Source of the DNA: Massilia agilis
GTDB lineage: Bacteria; Pseudomonadota; Gammaproteobacteria; Burkholderiales; Burkholderiaceae_D
Direction of reading: 5' to 3'
Length of the DNA stretch: 64,000 bases
Assembly (NCBI RefSeq): GCF_024756255.1
Contig: NZ_JANUHB010000002.1
Location: 248,001-312,000, forward strand
Shown here: positions 52,229 through 60,967 of the stretch, in pieces
Layout of the letters: every line of letters begins with the position of its first letter
How positions within the stretch are numbered: position 1 is the stretch's first letter
The notes under the pieces: generated by a model
Databases searched by the model: none
What the model was told of the DNA's origin: nothing
Seen by the model: only the letters and a program-made list of their open reading frames with translations
Position numbers and translations under genes: made by a program

Positions 52229-54537
52229 GGCGTATCGGAACCATCGGCGCGTGTGCGCTGGCGCTGGCCATGCTGTGCCTGGTACAGCTGGCCTGCGTGC
52301 TGCGCGCACCGGCAACCTGGTTGCCATCGCGGGTGGACATCAGCCTGCAGCCGGGCGAGTCGGTCACGCTCGGCCGCCAGGAGCTTGCAGCGCCGTCTGC
52401 CGACGCGGCCCAACTGGGACTGCGCCGCGACGCGCGAGGTAACTGGTGGGTCCGCGACGCCACCGGCGCACGCCCGTTCACGCTGCGCCGTGACGGCACC
52501 GACATCCGCAGCGGCGCGATCGTCCTGGCGCCCGGCCAGCGCTTCCAGTTGGGTATGCAACGCTTCACCATCGACAACGCCGACGCACGCGCAATCACGC
52601 TCAGCGATGGCGCACATCGATGGCGCTACGACGGCGGCACGGTCAGCCGCGACGGCGTACTGCAGCCTGGTTGCCCGGACGCTCGCGTTTCGCAGCGCCT
52701 CGTCGCGGCCTGGAACCGCCACGCGCCCGCGTTCGCCCTGATCCCCCGGCCACTCCAGCTGGGCGGGAACCTGTACTGCGGGCTGAAGATCGGGGTCGCC
52801 GGAACGCAGCCCGCGAACGCGTCGATCCGGATCGGCCGAGACGGCCCGCTGCTCGCGACGAACGGCCCGACCACCCTGTCCATCATCACGCGGGACGGCC
52901 CGCAGGACCTTGCCAGGCTCGAAGCGCCGCTCAAGGACGCGACGGCCATCACGGTCGGCCGCACGCGCTTTGCCATCCTCGCCACGTCCGGCGTGCTGTC
53001 GCTGCGGCCGGCAAGCCACGTCGCGCTGTTTGCCAGACCAGAGGTGCGCCTGCCACCCAACGTCCGCTGGACCTGGCAGCAGCGCGACCCGTGGACGATG
53101 CACGTTCCCGACCGCTGGCAGCTTGCCGCCGCAGCCGTGCTGATATTGCTGCTGTCCGTTGCGCCCGGGCTGCTACACGCATCAAAGGCCCTGCCGGGCC
53201 GGCGGCTGGTGGCATTCGCGCTTGGGGCCGCCGGCCCCGCCATCGCCTGCGCCGGGCTCGCGGCCCTGATAGCCCTGCGGGTTGGCGCGGCGCCGGGCGC
53301 CGGCATCTCACTGGTGCTGGCGTGGTCGGCGCTCTGGTACGCGCTGCTCGCGCCACGCCGTTTCAGCGCGGTGGCCGCCGCCGGGGTGATTCTGCTCGCG
53401 ATCGGGCTGCTGTCCCAGCTCGAGCTTGGGCTCGGTGTGATGGAATCCTCGTGGCTGCGCCACTTCCAGAAGACCGCCGCACTGGCTGCGCTTGGACTGG
53501 GCGCAGGGTTCCGCCTTGCCATCGCGCCGTGGGGCCGCATCGTGCCGCGCCAACGCTTCGAGGCAGTACTCCTGGGCGCCGCTGCGCTTGCGCTGCTGGC
53601 CCTGGCGCTGCAAGTCGCGGTGGGCAGCGAGACCGGCGTCTTCGATATCCAGCCGGTGGAGTTTGCCAAGCTAGCGCTGGCGGCGCTGGCGGCATACTGC
53701 CTTGCGCTGGCCTTCGACCGCGGCGGCGCATCCGCCGGTGCGCTGTTGCGCTGCCTGCGCTTGCTCACGCCAGCTGCGCTGTTCGTCGCGCTACTGGCGG
53801 TCGCCCTCGTGCAGGTGGACGACTACTCGCCGCTGGTACTGCTGCTGGCCTGGGCAGGCGCGATGGCGCTCGCCTGGGCGTTTGCGGCGCGCCACCGCGC
53901 CGTCGGGATCGCACTCGCGGGCTTGGCCTGTGCGGCGGTGCTCGGCGTGGGCGCCCTGCGCACCGCCGGCGCCGCCGAAGCCGACCGCCTCAGCTTCTAC
54001 GCCGACCGCTTCCAGGTCTGGCTCGACCCCGCGTCCCATCCACACACCGGGCGCCAGCTGCTGCTGGGCGCACAGGCCATTGCCGATGGCGGCTGGGTCG
54101 GCGCTGACCACCTGCTCGGTGTATCCACCCTCGGCCAGGGCGCGGGCGAGGTGATGCGCGTACCGGCCGTGCAGGACGATTTTGCGCCGTCCTTCTTCCT
54201 GAACCGCCACGGCCTGCTCGCCGCGCTGGGGTTGTGGCTGTTGCAGGCGCTGCTGGTCACGGCGCTGCTGCGCGAGGCAGTTTGCGCATGGCTCGCGGCT
54301 GCGGCCGCACGCGACTTCCGGCAGGCGTGGTTCGCGCGCTTTCGCTGCTTTGCATTGTGCGGCGGCGCGGCCTTCCTGTTCGGCCATTTTTTACTCTCGT
54401 GGGGCACCAACCTCGCGATCTTCCCGGTGATGGGGCAGCCGATGAGCTTTCTGTCCGCGGGCGGCTCGCACCTGCTGCTTTTCATCTGCCCCCTGCTAGC
54501 GTTCGGTGCAGCGCGAACCAACCCCGATAGGAGCTGA
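52225..54537 (+). CDS. SEDS-family (RodA/FtsW-like) protein with FHA-like N-terminal region
   Basis: 770-aa membrane protein. Start ATG 52225, eight bases after GGAGG. A single helix at about 6-28 is followed by an FHA-like region (about 35-280) with two beta-sandwich-like repeats (SLQPGESVTLGRQELA; NASIRIGRDGPLLATNG). From about 297 on are some ten membrane helices of the SEDS fold. SEDS landmarks: FDIQPVEFAKLAL, VQVDDYSPLVLLL, and PAVQDDFAPSFFLNRHG, which aligns with the HTDFIFAVLAEELG loop that carries the polymerase Asp (here near 652), then MGQPMSFLSAGGSHLLLFI. Normal RodA/FtsW are about 370-410 aa. It is likely a glycan-strand polymerase or flippase-like paralogue. Confidence 0.85.
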   Translation: MRRIGTIGACALALAMLCLVQLACVLRAPATWLPSRVDISLQPGESVTLGRQELAAPSADAAQLGLRRDARGNWWVRDATGARPFTLRRDGTDIRSGAIVLAPGQRFQLGMQRFTIDNADARAITLSDGAHRWRYDGGTVSRDGVLQPGCPDARVSQRLVAAWNRHAPAFALIPRPLQLGGNLYCGLKIGVAGTQPANASIRIGRDGPLLATNGPTTLSIITRDGPQDLARLEAPLKDATAITVGRTRFAILATSGVLSLRPASHVALFARPEVRLPPNVRWTWQQRDPWTMHVPDRWQLAAAAVLILLLSVAPGLLHASKALPGRRLVAFALGAAGPAIACAGLAALIALRVGAAPGAGISLVLAWSALWYALLAPRRFSAVAAAGVILLAIGLLSQLELGLGVMESSWLRHFQKTAALAALGLGAGFRLAIAPWGRIVPRQRFEAVLLGAAALALLALALQVAVGSETGVFDIQPVEFAKLALAALAAYCLALAFDRGGASAGALLRCLRLLTPAALFVALLAVALVQVDDYSPLVLLLAWAGAMALAWAFAARHRAVGIALAGLACAAVLGVGALRTAGAAEADRLSFYADRFQVWLDPASHPHTGRQLLLGAQAIADGGWVGADHLLGVSTLGQGAGEVMRVPAVQDDFAPSFFLNRHGLLAALGLWLLQALLVTALLREAVCAWLAAAAARDFRQAWFARFRCFALCGGAAFLFGHFLLSWGTNLAIFPVMGQPMSFLSAGGSHLLLFICPLLAFGAARTNPDRS

Positions 54538-54539
54538 AG

Positions 54540-56072
54540 ATGCCCGTGTACGTCCAACATGAAGCCCTGGGCAAGGTCAATGACGTGTTCAATGCCGAGG
54601 CGATCTGGCAGGCGCAAGGCCTGTCTTTGTTTTCGCGCCGCCCCCTGCTGCGCGACCTGCTCGAACGTTCGCCGCGCGAACACCGCGGCCGCGCAGCCAC
54701 GCGCTGCTTTTCGCACGTGACGCTGCTGCTGCCACAGGAGGAGGTGGACGACGATCGCCACCTCACGCGCGGCGCCCGGGTGCGCGACCTGGCGCAATCG
54801 CTGGCGGCGCTGCACCAGAAGGATTTCGGCGACCTGCTCGGTAACGACGACGTGCGCTACGACGTGGTCGGCGCACATGAGCTGGCGCCGGGCGAGGTGC
54901 AGGTCAAGTTCGGCCACGCCGTGTACCTGCCCTCGCCGGGCGAACAGGTGCTCTACACCGTCAGCGCCTCGCGCGACAGTGTGGTGTGGAAGCAGGTTGG
55001 GCCCGTGTACCCCAACCAGCGCCTGGTGCTGCTGGGCCTTGACGGGCGCGGCGCGACCTACCCGGTGCCCGACTGGCCGTTCGGCCCCGATGGCGCTGTC
55101 CTGCTGGTCAACGACGGCCCGGACACGCCGTTGGAAGTGCAGGTGCGGCCAAAGGATGCGTTCGATTGCCAGTTCGACGCGGCGACAGCTTGCTACACCA
55201 TCCGGCCGCACGGCAGCACCGGCGGTACCCGGCTGCTCCTGAAAATCCAGCGCAGCGCCCCAATTCAGGCGCGTCCGGTGGCGCCCCCGCGCCCCGCTTC
55301 CGAGCCAGCCAAGGCGCCCGCCGTGTGGAAGCCACGCGCGCAGCCCGAACAGACCGCGCTGCCGTCGCAGCGGCAGGCAGCGCGACCCGCGCCGCTGGAA
55401 ACCGACGCCACCTACGCCCCGGTGGCACGCCAGCGCGTCTGCCTTGCCGCGTTGGCCCTGCCACGCCTGTCGCGCTATCGTGAAACCGGCGCGGTGGCGC
55501 TTGAGCTGGGACTGGACCGCGCGCTTGCGCCGGCCGCAGGCAACGACGCGCTGATCCGCTTTGCGGTGGACGAAACCGACCAGGTCCACGCCATCACGGC
55601 GGCGGGACGCCAGCAGGTTGTGCTGCCCGCCAGTTTTACGCCGGCCGACAGCGACGCGGTGCGCCTGCTCACGCCGCCGCCGCAGATGGCCGAGCGCTAC
55701 AGCGCCCTGCTCTGCCTGCCGCGCGGACCAAGCCAGGGCATCGCAGCTGGCGCGCGCTTCGTGTTTGGCCGCAGCGCGCCGATGCTGGCTGCCCTGCGCG
55801 TGCTCGATTCGCCTGCCTGCCTGCGCCGCGCGCCGGGACTGGAGCCCGCGAGCGCCGACCGCCTTGGCCTGTCGCGCAATGCGTTCAGCTTCGAAGCGGT
55901 GGAGGATGGCTATCGCATCGGCCGCCTGTCCGCGACCCAGGCGCTTTACCACCTGGACGACGAGCTGCGCTTCGTTTGCGCCGTCGAGCAGGCCAGCGCC
56001 GAGCAGCCGTACCTGCTGCCGCCGGGCCACCACCTGGTCGCCGGCCACTACGTGCTGCGCTTTGAGGCGTGA
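54540..56072 (+). CDS. Protein with C-terminal FHA-like domain
   Basis: 510-aa soluble protein two bases after the SEDS stop. The N-terminal domain (about 1-135) starts MPVYVQHEALGKVNDVFNAE and has no clear family; it may be a remote analogue of the DUF3662 domain of actinobacterial FhaA, which is speculation. A beta domain (140-240) and a Pro/Ala-rich linker (245-290) follow. The C-terminal domain (about 405-510) looks like FHA: FVFGRSAPMLAAL, LGLSRNAFSFEAVEDGYRIG. The key FHA Gly-Arg and Ser-x-x-His are present as GRS and SRNAF (His absent), so phosphothreonine binding is uncertain. Confidence 0.65.
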   Translation: MPVYVQHEALGKVNDVFNAEAIWQAQGLSLFSRRPLLRDLLERSPREHRGRAATRCFSHVTLLLPQEEVDDDRHLTRGARVRDLAQSLAALHQKDFGDLLGNDDVRYDVVGAHELAPGEVQVKFGHAVYLPSPGEQVLYTVSASRDSVVWKQVGPVYPNQRLVLLGLDGRGATYPVPDWPFGPDGAVLLVNDGPDTPLEVQVRPKDAFDCQFDAATACYTIRPHGSTGGTRLLLKIQRSAPIQARPVAPPRPASEPAKAPAVWKPRAQPEQTALPSQRQAARPAPLETDATYAPVARQRVCLAALALPRLSRYRETGAVALELGLDRALAPAAGNDALIRFAVDETDQVHAITAAGRQQVVLPASFTPADSDAVRLLTPPPQMAERYSALLCLPRGPSQGIAAGARFVFGRSAPMLAALRVLDSPACLRRAPGLEPASADRLGLSRNAFSFEAVEDGYRIGRLSATQALYHLDDELRFVCAVEQASAEQPYLLPPGHHLVAGHYVLRFEA

Positions 56073-56078
56073 CAGTCC

Positions 56079-56540
56079 ATGTCCAGCACGACGTTATTGA
56101 CCGTCGCCGCGTATGCCGCCGCACTGGTTGCGACGCTGGTGCTGGCGGCCCATTTCACGCCCGCGCGCTGGTGGCGCCGCGCCAACGCACGCGCGCTGGC
56201 GGTGCTGACAATCGGCACGCTGGGCATTGGCAGCGCGCTGACCTGGCTGGTGCTGCCCGCTGCGCCGGCCGTGGCGGCCCCGCTGGCCAAGGCCGCACCG
56301 CTCGCCGCCGACATGCCGGTGGCAGGCCGCGAGTACCGCACCTACGACCACCTGAACCTGCGCAGCTCGCGCAGCGTCGGCGCGCGCCGGCTGGGCGTGG
56401 TCCCGGCCGGAACGCTCGTGACGGCAACCGGCAACCGCGCCGGCGACTGGTGGGAGATCAGCGCACCCATCGACGGCCGCGACGTGCGCGGCTGGGCCAG
56501 CAGCTTGTGGCTGCGCCGCGCCGACGAGTCGCGCAAGTGA
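56079..56540 (+). CDS. Membrane-anchored SH3b protein
   Basis: 153-aa protein with two N-terminal hydrophobic helices (TVAAYAAALVATLVLAAHF and ALAVLTIGTLGIGSALTWLV). A bacterial SH3 domain follows at about 85-148: YRTYDHLNLRSSRSVGARRL, then GVVPAGTLVTATGNRAGDWW and GWASSLWLRR. SH3b domains bind peptidoglycan or peptides, which fits its place six bases after the FHA-like gene and downstream of a SEDS gene. It is the last gene of the kinase operon. Confidence 0.82.
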   Translation: MSSTTLLTVAAYAAALVATLVLAAHFTPARWWRRANARALAVLTIGTLGIGSALTWLVLPAAPAVAAPLAKAAPLAADMPVAGREYRTYDHLNLRSSRSVGARRLGVVPAGTLVTATGNRAGDWWEISAPIDGRDVRGWASSLWLRRADESRK

Positions 56541-56545
56541 AGCGC

Positions 56546-57007
56546 CTAAACCACCGGCTCGAGCCGCATCGGCGTGTAGTACAGGCCTTTGGTGAACTGC
56601 CGCTCCGCAGTCGGCACGAAGCCCCAGGCTGCATACACCGGCAGCGCATGGTTGGACGAATTGACGGTGAAGAAGCCGGGGTTGCCGGCATCGAGCGCTG
56701 CGCGCCGCGCGACATCCCACAGGCGCCGCGCCACGCCCCGGCCGTGCCAGCGCTTGTCCACGAACAGGTGGAACAGGTGCGTGAGCTCGCGCACCGCGAC
56801 GAAGCCTGCAAGCTCGCCGTCCGCCAGCGCCACGTGATAGACGTGCCCCTGGCGGACGAAGCCGCGCAGGCCCTCTTCGTCGTTTTCGCGCAAGAAGTTG
56901 GCCGCGCCCTCAGGCGGCGATTCGTGCACGATGAATTCCAGGGCCGCCGCGCGAAACAGGCGCGCCACCGCCGGGATGTCGGCGTCTTCCAGTCGTCGTA
57001 TCAGCAT
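56546..57007 (-). CDS. GNAT-family N-acetyltransferase
   Basis: 153-aa acetyltransferase from ATG 57007 (MLIRRLEDADIPAVARLFRA). Acetyl-CoA binding motif A is HLFVDKRWHGRGVARRLWD near residues 80-100, followed by FFTVNSSNHALPVYAAWGF. It lies convergent to the SH3b gene (six bases apart) and divergent from the phosphatase gene, so it is probably an unrelated insertion in the cluster. Substrate unknown. Confidence 0.87.
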   Translation of the reverse strand: MLIRRLEDADIPAVARLFRAAALEFIVHESPPEGAANFLRENDEEGLRGFVRQGHVYHVALADGELAGFVAVRELTHLFHLFVDKRWHGRGVARRLWDVARRAALDAGNPGFFTVNSSNHALPVYAAWGFVPTAERQFTKGLYYTPMRLEPVV

Positions 57008-57125
57008 TCGGGTGATTCCAGGGAGCCATGTCTTGACGCCAAACTTAGCACATTGGTTTGTAAATTGAAAACCCGCACCGCCGCGCTCCCGACTGGCGTA
57101 CAGTGACACTGATGGCTGACCGAAG

Positions 57126-58079
57126 ATGACCATGGACCCGCTCGATTTTGGCCCCCGGTTCGACGTTGCCGCGCGCAGTAGCGACGGCGCCGGCGAACTG
57201 CGCCGCCCGGAAAACCAGGACAACTACCTGATGATCGATCCGCACGGCACGGCGGCCTTCCTGGCGGACCAGCGGCCACGCCGCCAGCGGGTTGCTGGCT
57301 GGACCGAGGGCCACGCGCGCGTGGCGGTGCTGGACGGGATGGGCGGCCATGTCCACGGACGCGAAGCCGCCGAGGCCGTCGCAACAGGCTTGCTCGCCGT
57401 GCCGCCGTGCACGACCGTCACCGAACTGTCGCGGCACCTGGACGCGCTGCACACGCGCCTGCAGCACCATTTCGCGCGCGTTGCCCATTCGCCGCTGCGC
57501 CCGGGCACCACGCTCACCCTGCTCGAGCTGCCGCCGCACGGGCCAGCGCTGCTGTACCACGTGGGCGACTCGCGCCTGTACGAAATCGCCGGCGGCCACG
57601 CCAGCGTGCTCACCATCGACCACGTGCCCGCGACCGCTGTCGCCATGGCGGGCCTGCTGGATGAACGCACGTGGTGGCAGCAGGTGCACGGCGAGCACCG
57701 GCCAGTGATTGCGCAGGCCTTCATCCTCGGCAATTCCTTCGACAATCCGGCCGTGCTGGCCGACCCGCTGCACGAGCTGGCCGCACGCGAACTGCCGCCA
57801 TGGCTGGCGCCGCTGCACGACCGCCGCGCCATCGCCCTGCGGCCCGGCGCCGCCTACGTGCTGGCCACCGACGGCTTCTGGTCGTGCGCCGGCGCCAACC
57901 ACTGGGTCGCGCGCTGGCCGGCACTGCTGCAGCCCTGCGCCAGTGCCGCGGCCATGGTCGATGCCCTGTTCCACGAAATGGAGACGGATCCGCCGTCCGG
58001 CTTGTATGCCGATAACCTGACAGCGCTCGTGCTGCGGCCGCTGGCCACGCCAGATGAGACCGTATTGCCAGGTCATTGA
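57126..58079 (+). CDS. PP2C-family serine/threonine phosphatase
   Basis: 317-aa soluble phosphatase (MTMDPLDFGPRFDVAARSSD). All metal-binding motifs are present: RPENQDNYLM, VLDGMGGHVHG, PGTTLTLLEL, YHVGDSRLYEI, LATDGFWSC and YADNLTALVL. A short insert (PHGTAAFLADQRPRR) lies between motifs 1 and 2. Start ATG 57126 or 57132. It is the natural opponent of the kinase at 51266. It is followed by the FHA gene after 83 bp on the same strand. Confidence 0.9.
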   Translation: MTMDPLDFGPRFDVAARSSDGAGELRRPENQDNYLMIDPHGTAAFLADQRPRRQRVAGWTEGHARVAVLDGMGGHVHGREAAEAVATGLLAVPPCTTVTELSRHLDALHTRLQHHFARVAHSPLRPGTTLTLLELPPHGPALLYHVGDSRLYEIAGGHASVLTIDHVPATAVAMAGLLDERTWWQQVHGEHRPVIAQAFILGNSFDNPAVLADPLHELAARELPPWLAPLHDRRAIALRPGAAYVLATDGFWSCAGANHWVARWPALLQPCASAAAMVDALFHEMETDPPSGLYADNLTALVLRPLATPDETVLPGH

Positions 58080-58162
58080 TTCCATTGGGAAATCATCCGA
58101 TCCGCGCGCCACGGCTGAGCGAAAGCCGGTACGCTTGCCGTTCCGACAACCGCTTTACCGCC

Positions 58163-59572
58163 ATGAACCTTTGCCGTGATCCCGACCATCCGCACTGCAC
58201 AGTCTGGGTGATGCCAGGCGGGGACACCTGCGCGCACGGCCATCCGCAGCCGCCGCCACAGGCCGCCCCCGTGGTCGAGCGCCAGGCGAACAGCGTGCCC
58301 GCGCGGCCACACCTGCACGTGAGCGGCTTCGATCCGCGCGCCGCCGGTGGCCGGCAGGCGATCAAGCTCGACCTGCGCGGCATGCCCGGCGACTGTCCAC
58401 CGCGCTTGACCATGCTGCTCAAGTCGGCGCTGCACCTGTACTGCCCGCAGCAGCAAACGCTGGCGCGCGCGGCCGATGGCAACTGGTGCCCGGCCTTCAT
58501 CGAGTTCTCGTCACGCGGCATCGAACACGGCCAGCACCGTATCGAGGTCGAGCTGCACGGGCGCGCCGGCGCGGCCAGCCGCACCTGGGTGTGCTCGCTG
58601 GTGGTGCTGGTGCCGCGCGCCGATGCCACGCTGTCCGAGATCCACCAGGCCTTCCTGTCCAGCCACAAGAACGTGCGCGTGTTTGCGGACGAATCATCGA
58701 TCGCGCGCGTGAACGCGCACACCACCAGCGGCACGGTGGACATCGACGTGGCCGCGCGCAACGCCGGCATCGCCCGGCTGGAGCTGGACGCCACCACGCC
58801 CGGCCCCATCCAACTGGGCCTGCCGACCATCGCGTGGGACGAGGAACTGGTCGAGATCAGCTTGCCCGATGCCGGCGAGGCGCATCCGTATCCGGCCGAC
58901 GCTGCCAGCATTGTCAGCCCGCAGCCCACGCCAGGCATGCCGCGCCACTTGCGCCTGTTCGCTGCCACCGAATGGACGCTGGGCCGCTTCGACGCGCTGG
59001 CGCCGGCCGCAACGGTGCTGCTCGCGCATCATCCCGCAACTGGTGCCGGGCGCGACGCGCTCACGCGCCGGCTCTCCGCACACCACGCCGCGATCCGCGC
59101 CGCGGGCGGCGGATTCACCATCGAGGACGTGTCGCGCTTCGGCCTGCTGATCGATGGCGAATGGCCCGGCAAGGGGCGCCAGGTGCCGCTGCGCGAGGGA
59201 ATGCGGATCGAACTGACGGCAAGCGTGCGCGGCATCGTGGAGCTGCAGGTCGCGGCCTTGCTGCCGCATGTGCTGGTGCTGGCGCGTGTGGATGGCGGCG
59301 CGCTGGCGGAAAGCTTTTGTCTGGTGGTGCCAGGGAGCGAGCCGGCACCGGCGCGGCCCGCGCTGCCGCCCGTGTTCCATCGCGCCGGCGGGTTCTGGCA
59401 CCGCGACCCTGCCACCGGGCTCGACACCCCGCTGGCACCGGCCACCGCGCTTGACCGGCTGGCGTGCATGCCGGCGCGCGCGCGCTTTGCCGGCGGACCT
59501 TACCCGGAAACCTGGAGCGTGCGTGCGCGCGTCGGGGATCGCCGGCGCGCGCCGATGCTGTCACCGGCCTAA
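58163..59572 (+). CDS. FHA-domain protein with N-terminal Cys/His motif
   Basis: 469-aa soluble protein. The start at ATG 58163 gives MNLCRDPDHPHCTVWVMPGG, a zinc-ribbon-like segment (Cys4, Cys12, Cys22 and three His). A long beta-rich middle (about 50-290) is unassigned. The FHA-like domain lies at about 265-365: WTLGRFDALAPAATVLLAHH, RRLSAHHAAIRAAGGGFTIE and GRQVPLREGMRIEL. GRF and SAHHA match the FHA phosphothreonine-binding Arg and Ser-x-x-His. It is thus the best phosphopeptide reader in the cluster. It follows the phosphatase gene. Confidence 0.8.
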   Translation: MNLCRDPDHPHCTVWVMPGGDTCAHGHPQPPPQAAPVVERQANSVPARPHLHVSGFDPRAAGGRQAIKLDLRGMPGDCPPRLTMLLKSALHLYCPQQQTLARAADGNWCPAFIEFSSRGIEHGQHRIEVELHGRAGAASRTWVCSLVVLVPRADATLSEIHQAFLSSHKNVRVFADESSIARVNAHTTSGTVDIDVAARNAGIARLELDATTPGPIQLGLPTIAWDEELVEISLPDAGEAHPYPADAASIVSPQPTPGMPRHLRLFAATEWTLGRFDALAPAATVLLAHHPATGAGRDALTRRLSAHHAAIRAAGGGFTIEDVSRFGLLIDGEWPGKGRQVPLREGMRIELTASVRGIVELQVAALLPHVLVLARVDGGALAESFCLVVPGSEPAPARPALPPVFHRAGGFWHRDPATGLDTPLAPATALDRLACMPARARFAGGPYPETWSVRARVGDRRRAPMLSPA

Positions 59573-59673
59573 GGCGGCAACAGCACCAGGAAGATCATCG
59601 CACAGCCTGCCAAGAGAATCGCTTGCAGCGAAAACACGAGCACGGGAATCCGCAGGTGATCGGGAATTTTCAT
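59569..59673 (-). CDS. 34-residue single-span membrane protein
   Basis: Small frame, ATG 59673 with GAGG five bases upstream, encoding MKIPDHLRIPVLVFSLQ and a hydrophobic AILLAGCAMIFLVLLPP. The charged start and 20-residue hydrophobic end make a plausible one-span membrane peptide. Its stop overlaps the convergent FHA-gene stop by three bases. It may be a real small protein of the cluster or a chance frame. Confidence 0.45.
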   Translation of the reverse strand: MKIPDHLRIPVLVFSLQAILLAGCAMIFLVLLPP

Positions 59674-59765
59674 GGCAGCCTCACTGGTCGGCACCAAACG
59701 ATGTCTCGCAGTGAAGCTTAGCGCAAACGCGGGCGCAGCCGACGCCCGTTACCCCGACAGCAGGC

Positions 59766-60164
59766 TCAGGCGAGGCGCGTGGTAATTTCGGTGGTGACGC
59801 GCGTCATGAGCTTGTGCACCGGGCACTTGCCGGCCACCGCCAGCAGTTCCTCGCGCTGCGCGTCGGTCAGGTCGCCGCCCAGCCGCAACGCGGTGTCGAG
59901 CTTGTACACACCCTGCCGCTCGCCGCTGGCGTCGCGGTCGATGATCACCTCGACCTCTTCGAGCGCGATGCCCTTGCGCTTTGCGTACCACACCAGCGTG
60001 ATCGCCTTGCAGGCGCCGAGCGCCGCGTCGTACAGGTCGTGCGGGTTGGGGCCGGCGTCGTCGCCGCCTTCCTCGATGGTGCCGTCCACGAGCAGTTCGT
60101 GGTCGCGCACCAGCACGGTGTGGCGCATCGGGTAGGCGGTGTCACGGCGGACGATGATGCTCAT
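59766..60164 (-). CDS. OsmC-family peroxiredoxin-like protein
   Basis: 132-aa protein of the OsmC/Ohr superfamily, YhfA-like branch. The two redox cysteines are in LGACKAITLVWYA (about residue 52) and AGKCPVHKLMTR (about 113). The conserved Glu/Arg region is in MRHTVLVRDHELLVDG. It would reduce organic hydroperoxides using a thiol donor. Isolated on the minus strand between the phosphatase cluster and a GNAT gene. Confidence 0.9.
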   Translation of the reverse strand: MSIIVRRDTAYPMRHTVLVRDHELLVDGTIEEGGDDAGPNPHDLYDAALGACKAITLVWYAKRKGIALEEVEVIIDRDASGERQGVYKLDTALRLGGDLTDAQREELLAVAGKCPVHKLMTRVTTEITTRLA

Positions 60165-60228
60165 ATTCAGGGCTCCTTCTGTTCTGGTTGGCCTGACTGT
60201 ACACCCGTTCGGTGCCCCCTGGCCAGCG

Positions 60229-60909
60229 TCAGGCAGGTGTCACGATGCGCACCACCGTCTCGCAGTAGTCGCGAAAACCCATGCGCAAGTAAAGGTCATG
60301 CGCCACCGTGTTCGCGCTCATCACGTGCAGGAACGGTGTCTCGCCGCGCGCGAGCTGGCGCAGCACCAGCTTTTCCATGAGCCTGCCCGCCAGCCGGCGC
60401 CCGCGCTGGTCGGGGCGGGTGCACACGCCGCTGATCTCGCGCAGCCCGGCAGCGGCCATCCGCTCGCCGGCCATGGCGACCAGCTTGCCGGCGTCGTCGA
60501 AGTAGCCGAAGTAGTCGCCCAGCTCGATGGTGCGCGGGCCAAATGGACCCGGGCGCGTGAGCCTGGCCAGCTCCAGCGCCTGCACCGCGTGGCGTGGCCC
60601 CAGCGGCACGGCATCCGGCGCGCGGTCGCGCACGGGCGCCACGCCGTCCCACACCATGCGGAACATGGTGGACTCGGCCTCGATGCGCCAGCCGTCCGGC
60701 GCCGGGCCGGTCCAGGCGTCGCAGTAGAAATGCTCGCCGGGTTCGCAGAACGGGCGCAGTGCCGCAAAGTCCGGTTGCTGGGGATCGGGGAAGCCGACGA
60801 TGGGTGAAAAGCCGGGCGCGTAGCGACGCGCGTTGCTGGTACCGGTGGCGTAGCGGGCGTGCGGGCCGCTCAGGGACTGCCAGAAGATGTTATCGAGAAG
60901 GTCGTGCAT
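60229..60909 (-). CDS. GNAT-family N-acetyltransferase
   Basis: 226-aa protein from ATG 60909 (MHDLLDNIFWQSLSGPHARY). The C-terminal half is an FR47/GNAT domain: ISGVCTRPDQRGRRLAGRLM is motif A, and FLHVMSANTVAHDLYLRMGF is motif B. The N-terminal half is a degenerate GNAT-like fold. It lies 58 bp downstream of the kinase-FGE gene on the same strand and could be co-transcribed. Substrate unknown. Confidence 0.87.
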   Translation of the reverse strand: MHDLLDNIFWQSLSGPHARYATGTSNARRYAPGFSPIVGFPDPQQPDFAALRPFCEPGEHFYCDAWTGPAPDGWRIEAESTMFRMVWDGVAPVRDRAPDAVPLGPRHAVQALELARLTRPGPFGPRTIELGDYFGYFDDAGKLVAMAGERMAAAGLREISGVCTRPDQRGRRLAGRLMEKLVLRQLARGETPFLHVMSANTVAHDLYLRMGFRDYCETVVRIVTPA

Positions 60910-60967
60910 GGACAGTGCAGGATGCCGAAACGGCCACTTTAGCATGGCGGCCGGCCGACGGCGTCGT

